Of a DNA stretch of 64,000 nt, positions 42,476 to 51,098 are shown piece after piece. Under the pieces are notes generated by a model. That model did not search any database, was not told the origin of the DNA, and was given only the letters and a program-made list of their open reading frames with translations. This stretch comes from Embleya sp045207655 (lineage in GTDB: Bacteria; Actinomycetota; Actinomycetes; Streptomycetales; Streptomycetaceae). Within the stretch, counting starts at the first letter, position 1; every line of letters starts with the position of its first letter. Made by a program: the position numbers and the translations under genes. The stretch spans positions 5,208,001 through 5,272,000 of the forward strand of contig NZ_CP108784.1 of the NCBI RefSeq assembly GCF_045207655.1, in the 5' to 3' direction.

Positions 42476-44059
42476 ATGACGGACATCGCAGCGCCCGCGC
42501 CCGCAGCAGCATCCATCGACCTGCCGAGCCTGCCCGCCGAGCGGCTCGCCCGTCGCGTCGTGACCGGCCCCGTGCCGACGATGGTGACCACCCGCAGTCC
42601 GTTCGACGGCTCGCCGATCGCCGAACTCCCGGAGTCCACCCCGGAGAACGTGATCTCCGCGTTCGCCCGCGCGCGGCTCGCGCAGACCGCGTGGGCCAAA
42701 CGTTCGGTGCGCGAGCGCACGGCGGTGTTCCTGCGGTTCCACGACAAGGTCCTGGAGCGTCAGTCGGAGATCCTGGACATCATCCAGACCGAGACCGGCA
42801 AGGCGCGCAAGCACGCGTTCGAGGAGGTCCTGGACGTCGCGCTGTGCTCGCGGCACTACGGCCGGCGCGCCGCGGGCTACCTGCGCGAGCGCCGTCGGGC
42901 CGGTGCGCTGCCGGTGTTGACGAAGGCGATCGAGGTGCGTCACCCCAAGGGCGTGGTCGGCCTGGTCTCGCCGTGGAACTACCCGCTGGCGCTGTCCATC
43001 GGCGACGCGATCCCGGCCTTCGTCGCGGGCAACGCGGTGGTGATGAAGCCGGACACGCAGACCGCGTTGACCGCGCTGTGGGCCCAGGACGTGCTGATCG
43101 AGTGCGGCCTGCCCGAGGACCTGTGGCAGATCGTGCTCGGCGACGGCCCGGTGGTGGGCACCGCCGTGGTCGAGGGCGCGGACTACGTCGGCTTCACCGG
43201 CTCCACCCGCACCGGCCGCGAGGTGGCGCAGCGGGCCGCCGCACGCCTGGTCGGCGCGTCGCTGGAGTTGGGTGGCAAGAACGCGATGATCGTGTTGCCG
43301 GACGCGGACCTGGACCGGGCCGCCGAGGGCGCGGTGCGCGCGTGCTTCTCCTCCGCCGGACAACTGTGCATCTCGATCGAGCGGATGTACGTGCACGCCG
43401 ACATCCACGACGCGTTCCTGGACCGCTTTCTGGCCCGGATCCAGACCATGCGGCTCGCGGCCGGCTTCTCGTGGGACACCGACATGGGCTCGTTGGTCTC
43501 CCGCCGTCAGTTGCACGCGGTGAGCAGGCACGTGGACGAGGCCCGGGAGGCGGGCGCGCGGGTGCTGATCGGCGGCACCGCGCGACCGGACCTGGGTCCG
43601 TTGTTCTACGAGCCGACGGTGCTCGCCGACGTCACGCCCGAGATGGCGGTGTGCGCCGAGGAGACGTTCGGGCCGGTGGTGTCCGTGTACCCGTTCACCG
43701 AGGAGGAGGACGTCGTCACCCGCGCCAACGAGACCGCGTACGGGCTCAACGCGAGCGTGTGGACGCGCGACACCCGGCGCGGCGGCGCGCTCGCGCGGCG
43801 GCTGCGCGCGGGCACGGTCAACGTCAACGAGGGCTACGCGGCGGCGTACGGCAGCGCGGGCGCGCCGATGGGCGGCATGGGCGACTCCGGCCTCGGCCGA
43901 CGGCACGGCGCCGAGGGGATCATGAAGTTCACCGAGGCGCAGACCGTGGCCACCCAGCGGCTGCTCCCGATCGCCGCGCCCTTCGGCATGAGCGACGAGC
44001 AGTGGGCCCGCTCGCTGACCCTGTCGTTGCGGATCATGAAGACCCTCCGGGTGCGCTGA
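42476..44059 (+). CDS. gabD2: NAD(P)-dependent succinate-semialdehyde dehydrogenase-type aldehyde dehydrogenase
   Basis: The 527-residue product is a complete aldehyde dehydrogenase with SPWNYP (catalytic Asn), NAVVMKPDTQT, FTGST, ELGGKN (Glu264) and SAGQLCIS (catalytic Cys298). The sequence and C-terminal extension (FGMSDEQWARSLTLSLRIMKTLRVR) fit the GabD2-type group in actinobacteria annotated as succinic semialdehyde dehydrogenase. Substrate assignment rests on family resemblance only. The ATG at 42476 follows a leaderless promoter. No GABA transaminase is nearby. Confidence 0.88.
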   Translation: MTDIAAPAPAAASIDLPSLPAERLARRVVTGPVPTMVTTRSPFDGSPIAELPESTPENVISAFARARLAQTAWAKRSVRERTAVFLRFHDKVLERQSEILDIIQTETGKARKHAFEEVLDVALCSRHYGRRAAGYLRERRRAGALPVLTKAIEVRHPKGVVGLVSPWNYPLALSIGDAIPAFVAGNAVVMKPDTQTALTALWAQDVLIECGLPEDLWQIVLGDGPVVGTAVVEGADYVGFTGSTRTGREVAQRAAARLVGASLELGGKNAMIVLPDADLDRAAEGAVRACFSSAGQLCISIERMYVHADIHDAFLDRFLARIQTMRLAAGFSWDTDMGSLVSRRQLHAVSRHVDEAREAGARVLIGGTARPDLGPLFYEPTVLADVTPEMAVCAEETFGPVVSVYPFTEEEDVVTRANETAYGLNASVWTRDTRRGGALARRLRAGTVNVNEGYAAAYGSAGAPMGGMGDSGLGRRHGAEGIMKFTEAQTVATQRLLPIAAPFGMSDEQWARSLTLSLRIMKTLRVR

Positions 44060-44661
44060 CCCGCCGCGTGCGCCGACCGACCCCGCGCGCGCCGATTCCG
44101 CGTGCGCGCCGACGCTCTGCCGGTGCGGCCGCGCGCGGTGCGGTGCGCGCCGGCGCGGCGTGCGGCTCGCGGGGCGTGCGGGTGCGCAAGGGTGAATTCC
44201 GATCGCCGGGGGAGCCCGGGATGGGCGCCGGAAAGTCGGGACAAAATGACATCTATCGAACGATTAATGATCATCATTTGCGCTAACCGGACGTCCCCGG
44301 CTCGGCTCCGCGGTTCCGCGGAACCACCGAACCGGGCCGGGAATCCCGCTACTCTTGGCGCTGCCGGCGGCAATGGCGTGAAAGATCCGCTTTGCGGTGA
44401 ATGAGGCACGCCGAAGCGCGGCGCGTTCGGGCCGATCCGCGGATCGGCCCAAGGCGCGGCGGCCGGTGTCGAGCGTCCCCGACACCGGCCACCGGCGGGG
44501 TTGTGACCGGTTGCTGTCCCCTGCGTCCCGGTCACGGCACCAACGCGAGGTCCCACGGCGCACCGATTGAGCGCGCCTCATCGCGTCGGCGGTCCTGCGT
44601 TGCCCGGCCCGCGCATCAAGCGGGCCGGCCATCAGTCACAACGACGGCCGGCGCGGTGAGG
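44060..44661. other. Non-coding interval between the aldehyde dehydrogenase and chorismate mutase genes
   Basis: About 600 bp without a supportable gene. It contains an AT-rich island at roughly 44240-44285, a perfect 22-bp palindrome at 44429-44450, and a 10-bp hairpin (44461-44470 with 44481-44490). The two hairpins probably terminate transcription from both sides. The AT-rich stretch resembles a promoter or protein-binding site but I cannot name it. Confidence 0.5.
44429..44490. terminator. Palindrome plus hairpin, likely bidirectional termination zone
   Basis: A perfect 22-bp palindrome at 44429-44450 is followed by GGCCGGTGTC (44461-44470) pairing with GACACCGGCC (44481-44490). It lies 172 nt past the end of chorismate mutase on the minus strand. 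Confidence 0.55.
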
Positions 44662-44946
44662 TTACGCCTGCGGCCGGACCCGACCCCGACACAGCTCCAA
44701 AAGCGTCAGCGCCACGGTCGTGCCCGGCTTGCCCAAGCCCTCGCGGTAGCGGGCGATCACCTCCATCTCGCGGGACAACTGCACCCGATTCCCGCCGGAC
44801 GCGACGCGGACCCGCTGAATCTCCGCCGAGGTGTCCACCCGCTCGGTGATCAGCGCGATGATCCGCCGGTCGAGATCGTCGATCCGGGCCCGGCCCGCGC
44901 CGATCACGTCGTCGGGGGACTGCGGGTTCGTGGTGGTGTCTGCCAT
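44662..44946 (-). CDS. Chorismate mutase (AroQ class)
   Basis: Chorismate mutase converts chorismate to prephenate, the branch to phenylalanine and tyrosine. The 94-residue product is a stand-alone AroQ-type helical domain. It aligns with the E. coli CM domain: an N-terminal Arg-x-x-Ile-Asp (ARIDDLD), Glu-Arg (LITERVDTS) for Arg28, SAEIQRVRV with Arg in place of Lys39, and SREMEVIARY for the Arg51/Glu52 pair. The C-terminal helix ends LELCRGR. ATG at 44946 has GGAGAG upstream. A structured 130-nt element with a terminator hairpin lies directly upstream on the same strand, possibly its leader. Confidence 0.88.
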   Translation of the reverse strand: MADTTTNPQSPDDVIGAGRARIDDLDRRIIALITERVDTSAEIQRVRVASGGNRVQLSREMEVIARYREGLGKPGTTVALTLLELCRGRVRPQA

Positions 44947-44999
44947 CGATGGCCTGCTCTCCGGAGAGGGTCCGTGCTCCGGGGCGGCGGCGGTGAACG

Positions 45000-45036
45000 C
45001 GAAGACGCCCCGGGTACCGGACCCGGGGCGTCTTCG
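45000..45036 (-). terminator. Strong hairpin upstream of chorismate mutase (terminator or attenuator)
   Basis: A perfect 16-bp stem (45000-45015 with 45021-45036) with a 5-nt loop. It lies 22 nt after a 23-codon ORF and 54 nt before the chorismate mutase start, in the same direction as both. A terminator between two divergent genes has to serve a transcript that starts in between, which is why the small ORF is taken seriously. Confidence 0.85.
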
Positions 45037-45057
45037 TCTGCCTGTGGCTGTACTCGT

Positions 45058-45129
45058 TCAGGCGGTGACGGCGGCGCCGGGGATCCCGGTGCCATAGGTA
45101 AAGCTGCGCGTCACGCCGAACGAGGACAT
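45058..45129 (-). CDS. Putative 23-aa leader peptide/small protein in a structured RNA
   Basis: An ATG at 45129 opens a 23-codon frame ending at TGA. The peptide contains Phe4, Phe10 and Tyr12 in a Ser/Gly/Thr-rich context (MSSFGVTRSFTYG...). CATACT ends 7 nt before the ATG and no SD is present, as at other leaderless genes here. The DNA is also highly structured: arms 45061-45069 and 45109-45117 pair around an inner hairpin at 45073-45093. It could be a leader peptide controlling chorismate mutase, a very small protein, or a non-coding RNA. I know of no named homologue. Confidence 0.4.
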   Translation of the reverse strand: MSSFGVTRSFTYGTGIPGAAVTA

Positions 45130-45191
45130 GGCCGTCAGTATGCCGGGCCCGCCGGCGCGGACACCAGCCGGGGTCACCCGGGCGGCGCCGG

Positions 45192-45197
45192 TAGAAT
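45192..45197 (+). promoter_or_regulatory. Candidate -10 element of guaA
   Basis: TAGAAT lies 41 nt upstream of the guaA start, followed by a run of T (TTTTTT at about 45211-45216). No clear -35 is visible. Confidence 0.4.
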
Positions 45198-45237
45198 CGG
45201 CATCCACCCCTTTTTTCGCTTCGCCGGAAGGCCCCTC

Positions 45238-46827
45238 GTGACCTTTGCCAGCCCGGACGGGGGCGGCACCGAGACCGTCCTCGTCGTCGACTTCGGTGCC
45301 CAGTACGCCCAGCTCATCGCCCGCCGGGTGCGCGAGGCCCGCGTGTACAGCGAGATCGTGCCGCACAGCATGCCCGTGGCGGAGATGCTCGCGAAGCAGC
45401 CGGCCGCGATCATCCTGTCCGGCGGCCCCTCCTCGGTGTACGCGGACGACGCGCCCAGCATCGACCCGGCGCTGTTCGAGGCCGGCGTGCCGGTGCTCGG
45501 CATCTGCTACGGCTTCCAGGCCATGGCGCAGTCGCTGGGCGGCGTGGTCGAGAAGACCGGTCTCGCCGAGTTCGGCGCGACGCCGCTGACCGTGACCGGG
45601 ACGACCAGCACGCTGTTCGACGGGCTGCCCACCGCGTTGTCGGTGTGGATGTCGCACGGCGACTCGGTCTCCGGCGCGCCCGAGGGCTTCACGGTCACCG
45701 CGACCAGCGCGGGTGCGCCGGTCGCCGCGATCGAGAACGACGGGGCGCGGCTGTACGGCGTGCAGTACCACCCCGAGGTGATGCACAGCGAGCACGGCCA
45801 GGCCATCCTGGAGCGCTTCCTGAAGGTGGGCGCGAAGCTCTCGGCGAACTGGACGATGGTCAACATCGTCGAGGAGCAGGTCGAGCTGATCCGCGAGACG
45901 GTCGGCGACAAGCACGTGATCTGCGGCCTGTCCGGCGGCGTGGACTCCGCGGTCGCCGCGGCGCTCGTGCAGCGCGCGGTGGGCGACAAGCTCACCTGCG
46001 TGTTCGTGGACCACGGGCTGCTGCGCAAGGGCGAGCCCGAGCAGGTCGAGCGCGACTACGTGGCGGCCACCGGCGTCTCGCTCAAGGTGGTGAACGCGCA
46101 GGAGCGCTTCCTGACCGCGCTCGCCGGGGTCACCGACCCCGAGGAGAAGCGGAAGATCATCGGGCGCGAGTTCATCCGCGTGTTCGAGCAGGCCGCGGCC
46201 GAGGTGGTCGCCGAGGCCGGCGCGCACGGCGAGGAGGTCGAGTTCCTGGTCCAGGGCACGCTGTACCCGGACGTGGTCGAGTCCGGCGGCGGCACCGGCA
46301 CCGCGAACATCAAGTCGCACCACAACGTGGGCGGGCTGCCCGAGGACCTCCAGTTCAAGCTGATCGAGCCGCTGCGCAAGCTGTTCAAGGACGAGGTGCG
46401 CGCGGTCGGCGAGCAGTTGGGCCTGCCGTCCGAGATCGTCTGGCGCCAGCCGTTCCCGGGCCCCGGGCTGGGCATCCGGATCATCGGCGAGGTCACCGCG
46501 GACCGCCTGGAGATCCTGCGCGAGGCGGACGCGATCGCACGTGAGGAGTTGTCCCGGGCGGGCCTGGATCGGGAGATCTGGCAGTGCCCGGTCGTGCTGC
46601 TCGCGGACGTGCGCTCGGTCGGCGTGCAGGGCGACGGCCGTACCTACGGTCACCCGATCGTGTTGCGCCCGGTGTCCTCCGAGGACGCCATGACGGCCGA
46701 CTGGTCGCGGCTGCCCTACGACCTGCTGGCCCGGATCTCCAACCGGATCACCAACGAGGTCCGGGAGATCAACCGGGTCACGCTGGACGTCACCAGCAAG
46801 CCCCCGGGCACCATCGAGTGGGAGTAG
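45238..46827 (+). CDS. guaA: GMP synthase (glutamine-hydrolysing)
   Basis: GuaA aminates XMP to GMP using glutamine and ATP, completing the pathway begun by guaB. The 529-residue product has a class I amidotransferase domain (about 12-205) with nucleophile Cys90 in LGICYGFQAM and His/Glu in YHPEVMH. The ATP-pyrophosphatase domain follows with GLSGGVDSAVAA, and the C-terminal dimerisation domain has RQPFPGPGLGIRI and the final KPPGTIEWE. GTG at 45238 has GGAAGG 9-14 nt upstream. Terminator-like hairpin at 46852-46887. Confidence 0.97.
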   Translation: MTFASPDGGGTETVLVVDFGAQYAQLIARRVREARVYSEIVPHSMPVAEMLAKQPAAIILSGGPSSVYADDAPSIDPALFEAGVPVLGICYGFQAMAQSLGGVVEKTGLAEFGATPLTVTGTTSTLFDGLPTALSVWMSHGDSVSGAPEGFTVTATSAGAPVAAIENDGARLYGVQYHPEVMHSEHGQAILERFLKVGAKLSANWTMVNIVEEQVELIRETVGDKHVICGLSGGVDSAVAAALVQRAVGDKLTCVFVDHGLLRKGEPEQVERDYVAATGVSLKVVNAQERFLTALAGVTDPEEKRKIIGREFIRVFEQAAAEVVAEAGAHGEEVEFLVQGTLYPDVVESGGGTGTANIKSHHNVGGLPEDLQFKLIEPLRKLFKDEVRAVGEQLGLPSEIVWRQPFPGPGLGIRIIGEVTADRLEILREADAIAREELSRAGLDREIWQCPVVLLADVRSVGVQGDGRTYGHPIVLRPVSSEDAMTADWSRLPYDLLARISNRITNEVREINRVTLDVTSKPPGTIEWE

Positions 46828-46851
46828 TCCCCACCCGCTCGCACGTGCTTT

Positions 46852-46887
46852 CGCCGGCCTCCGCCCGATTTCGGACGGGGGCCGGCG
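46852..46887 (+). terminator. guaA terminator hairpin
   Basis: A 17-bp imperfect stem (46852-46868 with 46871-46887, one mismatch and one wobble) lies 24 nt after guaA. Confidence 0.75.
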
Positions 46888-47085
46888 GTCCGTTCGGGAC
46901 TTGCCCGGGTCTGCTCGGCGAGCCGGCGGGACGCCTTGTGGGACACGGAAGTTGACGTTGCGTCGGGTGTTCGATCGACAATCCGTGCGATCACCCGACC
47001 GGGCCCGTGCGACCTCCCTCGGATGCGGCACAATGTGCCGCTGAACGAGCACGTTCGTATGTGGTGGTGGGGAGGGCGTGGCGAA

Positions 47086-48324
47086 GTGGCGCACGGTGTC
47101 GGTGTGCACGGACCGGACTGTCATTGCGTGGTCCGGGAGGAATACCGCAGGACCGTCGCCGATTTCGAGACGTTGCGGCGGGCATTGGCCCGCAAGGAGG
47201 GTGTGCCCTCGGCGGTCGCCCACTCCGACGGCGGCGCGCGCCAGTGGATCTCCGACGAACTGCGGGGCAAGGCACAGGAGTTGGCCGCAGTGCGCCGGGC
47301 CCAGGGACGCGCCTGGCTGCACGTGCTCGGCGGGCGCGCGCTGATCGTGTTGTGGCTCCTGGTCGCCGTACTGGTCCTGGTCCAGGCACTCACCGCGATC
47401 GGCGCCGGCTGGACCGGCTCGCGCACCGCCGGGATCGTGGCCGCCGTGGTGGTCGCCGGAGCGCTCAGCGTGGTCGGGTGGGCCGCCCGGGCGGGCGGCG
47501 GCGTGTTCGCGCCCGTACGGGGCCTGGACGGCCGTCTGTCCACCTCCAAGGCGGTCGCCGCGCTGTGGATGGTGGCGCTGATGTACTGCTTCGCCTTCCT
47601 GGGCATGCGGCTCGCCTCCGCGTCCGGGACCGGCGATCGCGATCGGCTCCTGGACCGGCTCGGCGACATCGCGCTGGACCAGATCACCCTGGTGGCGGCG
47701 CCGCTGCTCGCCGCGGTGGCGGTCCGCCGCATCGTCGGCGACAAGGTCGGCCGACGCGTGCTCCAGAAGTTGCGCGCCGACCAGGCCTCGCTGCGCGACC
47801 TGGTGACCGACGACGCGGGCCGGGCCTCCTTCGTGGACGCGCAGTACGTCCTGGTCAACCTGGTCGCGGTGGGCTTCGTCGTGGTCGGCCTGGCCCGCGA
47901 CCCGGACCGGCTCCCGGACATCCCCGCCACGCTGGTCGCGCTCGCCCTGGTCTCGGTGGTCACCTACCTCGCGGGCAAGCTGGCCGAGAACGACCGCCCG
48001 GTGATCCTGTCCGTGGTCCGCGTGCGCACCCGCGGCGACCTGGACTCGGCGGTGCGCCAGGGCGACGACATCGAGGTACGCGGGATCAACCTCGCGGCGG
48101 GCGGCTCGCACGAGGCGGACCTGCTCGCCCGGGTGGTGGTCAAGTTCGGCGCGGTGCACGTGCACGCCCCGCTGATCCCGGCCGACACCGGATTCGCCAA
48201 CCCCTCCGACGCGTGCGTGGTGGTCCCGGTCCCGGTCGACGTGGACCCGGGCCGGGTGGAGTTGTGCGTGGTGTCCGCCTCCGGTGTGGAGTCGGCGCCC
48301 TACGAGATCCAGATCTCCGGCTAG
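47086..48324 (+). CDS. Multi-spanning membrane protein of unknown function
   Basis: I do not recognise a named family. From the GTG at 47086 (SD GGGGAGGG at 47069-47076) the protein has 412 residues. An N-terminal cytoplasmic region of ~75 residues with helical, charged sequence (RRTVADFETLRRALARKE) is followed by six or so TM helices (starting VLGGRALIVLWLLVAVLVLVQAL) and a C-terminal soluble domain of ~90 residues. That domain is beta-rich (DDIEVRGINL, PVPVDVDPGRVELCVVSASGVES) and looks Ig-like, suggesting an extracytoplasmic module. It is convergent with pcrA; a 27-bp hairpin lies between them. Confidence 0.7.
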   Translation: MAHGVGVHGPDCHCVVREEYRRTVADFETLRRALARKEGVPSAVAHSDGGARQWISDELRGKAQELAAVRRAQGRAWLHVLGGRALIVLWLLVAVLVLVQALTAIGAGWTGSRTAGIVAAVVVAGALSVVGWAARAGGGVFAPVRGLDGRLSTSKAVAALWMVALMYCFAFLGMRLASASGTGDRDRLLDRLGDIALDQITLVAAPLLAAVAVRRIVGDKVGRRVLQKLRADQASLRDLVTDDAGRASFVDAQYVLVNLVAVGFVVVGLARDPDRLPDIPATLVALALVSVVTYLAGKLAENDRPVILSVVRVRTRGDLDSAVRQGDDIEVRGINLAAGGSHEADLLARVVVKFGAVHVHAPLIPADTGFANPSDACVVVPVPVDVDPGRVELCVVSASGVESAPYEIQISG

Positions 48325-48351
48325 TCCGCCTCCCTCTCCCCGGCGGTTCCT

Positions 48352-48410
48352 CGCGCGAACGCGGGCGGGCCGGGCCGATTCACTCGGCCCGGCCCGCCCG
48401 CGTTCGCGCG
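48352..48410. terminator. Very long bidirectional terminator between the membrane protein gene and pcrA
   Basis: A perfect 27-bp stem (48352-48378 with 48384-48410) with a 5-nt loop. It lies 27 nt after the plus-strand gene and 14 nt after pcrA on the other strand. Confidence 0.95.
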
Positions 48411-48424
48411 ACGAGGTTCGCGCG

Positions 48425-50941
48425 CTACAACTTCTGCACCGGCGCGTAGCGCAGCAGCAGGGTCTTCTCGCCGCCCGCGCCGAAGTCGATCGTGGCCTTG
48501 GCCTTGTCGCCGGTCTCGGCGGTGGAGACCACGGTGCCCAGACCGAACTTGTCGTGGGTGACCCGGTCGCCGGGGGACAGCGCGACGATCGGCCGTTCCT
48601 TGATCTGCGCGCCCTTGCCGAAGCCACCGCGCGAGCCGACCGTCGACTTGGTCGCGGACAGCGCCTTGGCCGCCGACGGGGACGTGCCGCGCCAGTCGAC
48701 CAGCTTCTCGGGCAACTCGCCCAGGAAGCGCGACGGCGGGTTGTACGACGGCGCGCCCCACGCGCTGCGCATCTTCGCGAGCGTGACGTGCAGCCGCTCC
48801 CGGGCGCGGGTGATGCCGACGTAGGCCAGTCGGCGCTCCTCCTCCAGTTCCTTCGCGTCGCCCAGCGAGCGCATGTGCGGGAAGACGCCGTCCTCCAGAC
48901 CGGTCAGGAACACGGTGGGGAACTCCAGGCCCTTGGCGGTGTGCAGGGTCATCAGCGTGACCACGCCGCCGTCCTCGCCGTCGGTGGGGATCTGGTCCGA
49001 GTCCGCCACCAGGGAGACCCGCTCCAGGAAGTCGGCCAACGTGCCGGCGCCACCCTCCTGCGCCTGGGCCTGCTCGAACTCCAATGCCACCGCCGCGAGT
49101 TCCTGGAGGTTCTCGATCCGGGTCTCGTCCTGCGGGTCGCTGGACGCCTGCAACTCGGCCAGGTAGCCGGTCTGTTCCAGGATCGCCTCCAGCACGGTCG
49201 CCGGACCCGCGCCGCCGTCCACGACCGCGGTGAGGTCGTCGAGCAGTTGCACGAAGCCCTTGACCGCGTTGGCGGACCGCTTGGCCAGGCCCGGCGCGTC
49301 CTCGGCGCGGCGCAGTGCCCGGGCGAACGGGATCCGGTCGCGGGTGGCGAGCACCTCCAGGCACGCCTCGGCCCGGTCGCCGATGCCGCGCTTGGGCACG
49401 TTCAGGATCCGCCGCAGCGAGACGGTGTCGTCCGGGTTGGCCAGCAGCCGCAGGTAGGCGAGCACGTCCCGGACCTCGCGGCGCTCGTAGAAGCGCACAC
49501 CGCCGACGACCTTGTACGGCAGCCCGACCCGGATGAAGACTTCCTCGAACACGCGGGACTGGGCGTTGGTCCGGTAGAACACCGCGACCTGGCCCGGCTT
49601 GGTCTTGCCCGCGTCGGTGAGCCGGTCCACCTCGTCCGCGACGAACTGGGCCTCGTCGTGCTCGTCGTCGGCGACGTACCCGACGATGGGGGTGCCCTCG
49701 CCGGCGTCCGTCCACAGGTTCTTCGCGCGCCGATTGCTGTTGCGCTCGATCACCGCGTTGGCCGCGCTGAGGATGGTCTGCGTCGAGCGGTAGTTCTGCT
49801 CCAGCAGGATCGTCGTGGCGTCGGGGTAGTCGGCCTCGAAGTCGAGGATGTTGCGGATGGTCGCGCCGCGGAACGCGTAGATCGACTGGTCCGCGTCACC
49901 CACCACGCACAGCTCGGCCGGTTCGATCTCGGCCAGGCCCGCCTCGGCCGGGTTCACCAGGTCGCCGTCGACCGTGCGCCGGGGGCCGCTGCCCGCCGCG
50001 CCGCCGACCAGTTCGCGCACCAGCGTGTACTGCGCGTGGTTGGTGTCCTGGTACTCGTCGACCAGCACGTGCCGAAAACGCCGCCGGTAGTGCTCCGCGA
50101 CGTCCGGGAACGCCTGGAGCAGATGCACCGTGGTCATGATCAGGTCGTCGAAGTCCAGCGCGTTGGCCTGGCGCAGCCGCTCCTGATACATCGTGTACGC
50201 CTGACCGAGGATGCGCTCGGTCTCGTTGATCGCCTTCGCCGCGAAGTCCTCGTGGTCGACCAGCTCGTTCTTGAGGTTGGAGACCTGCGCGTTGAACTTG
50301 CGCGGCGGGAACTTCTTCGGGTCCAGGTCCAGGTCGCGGCAGACCATCGCCATCAGCCGCTGCTGGTCGGCCGAGTCGTAGATGGAGAACGACGAGCTCA
50401 TGCCGAGCTTCTTGTACTGCTGCCGCAGGATGCGTACGCACGCCGAGTGGAACGTGGACACCCACATGGCCCGGGTGCGCGGCCCGACCAGCGCCTCGAC
50501 CCGTTCACGCATCTCGGCGGCGGCCTTGTTGGTGAAGGTGATCGCCAGGATCTCGCCGGGGTGCACGTCCCGGGCCGCGAGCAGATACGCGATCCGGTGG
50601 GTCAGCACGCGCGTCTTGCCGGAGCCCGCGCCGGCCACGATGAGCAGCGGGGACCCCTCGTGCACGACCGCGGCGCGCTGTTGCGGGTTCATTCCGTCCA
50701 GCAGCCGCGCCGGATCCACGACCGGGCGCGGCGCGCCGTTGCGGTAGTAGGCGTCGCGCGGCTCGGGCGGCGGTGCGTACTGCCCTTCGTACAGGTCGTC
50801 CGGATAGTCCTCCGGAAGGCCGTACACGTGGTTCTCGTCCGGCTCGGGCGGCAGCGGAATGTCGTCCGCGGGGCTCGTGGGGGACTTCTTGGCCGCGGTC
50901 TCGAAACCGGGCAGGGGGATGTCGTCGAAGAGGCTGCTCAT
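48425..50941 (-). CDS. pcrA: ATP-dependent DNA helicase PcrA/UvrD
   Basis: PcrA is the superfamily 1 3'-5' helicase used in nucleotide excision repair, replication restart and removal of RecA filaments. The 838-residue product has all motifs: GAGSGKTRVLTHR (motif I), FTNKAA, TFHS, LVDEYQDTN (II), GDADQSIYAFRGA (III), LEQNYRST (IV), LMTLHTAKGLEFP (V) and YVGITRAR (VI). About 85 acidic, Pro-rich N-terminal residues precede the conserved MNPQQRAAV. The C-terminal end (PGDRVTHDKFGLGTVVSTAE...) is the Tudor-like domain that binds RNA polymerase. The ATG at 50941 is the only sensible start. An insert of ~30 residues follows the motif II helix. Confidence 0.96.
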   Translation of the reverse strand: MSSLFDDIPLPGFETAAKKSPTSPADDIPLPPEPDENHVYGLPEDYPDDLYEGQYAPPPEPRDAYYRNGAPRPVVDPARLLDGMNPQQRAAVVHEGSPLLIVAGAGSGKTRVLTHRIAYLLAARDVHPGEILAITFTNKAAAEMRERVEALVGPRTRAMWVSTFHSACVRILRQQYKKLGMSSSFSIYDSADQQRLMAMVCRDLDLDPKKFPPRKFNAQVSNLKNELVDHEDFAAKAINETERILGQAYTMYQERLRQANALDFDDLIMTTVHLLQAFPDVAEHYRRRFRHVLVDEYQDTNHAQYTLVRELVGGAAGSGPRRTVDGDLVNPAEAGLAEIEPAELCVVGDADQSIYAFRGATIRNILDFEADYPDATTILLEQNYRSTQTILSAANAVIERNSNRRAKNLWTDAGEGTPIVGYVADDEHDEAQFVADEVDRLTDAGKTKPGQVAVFYRTNAQSRVFEEVFIRVGLPYKVVGGVRFYERREVRDVLAYLRLLANPDDTVSLRRILNVPKRGIGDRAEACLEVLATRDRIPFARALRRAEDAPGLAKRSANAVKGFVQLLDDLTAVVDGGAGPATVLEAILEQTGYLAELQASSDPQDETRIENLQELAAVALEFEQAQAQEGGAGTLADFLERVSLVADSDQIPTDGEDGGVVTLMTLHTAKGLEFPTVFLTGLEDGVFPHMRSLGDAKELEEERRLAYVGITRARERLHVTLAKMRSAWGAPSYNPPSRFLGELPEKLVDWRGTSPSAAKALSATKSTVGSRGGFGKGAQIKERPIVALSPGDRVTHDKFGLGTVVSTAETGDKAKATIDFGAGGEKTLLLRYAPVQKL

Positions 50942-51098
50942 CGTTCCCCGAGTCTAGGTGGGTAACAAGCGAGTCGTGCTCGGCCCTTTGTACAGAGCGG
51001 AGATCATTGCGCCGACGACGGGTTTTCGCCGCCGGCATCACGTCGATCGGGATCGGTGGATCACCGGTCGGGGATCGATCCGATCAAGGGAGTACATC

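Noticed and set aside
45058..48627. 1189-codon antisense frame over guaA and the membrane protein gene
   Set aside because: Only the terminal 23 codons are discussed as a possible ORF; the rest is a shadow of guaA and the 47086 gene.
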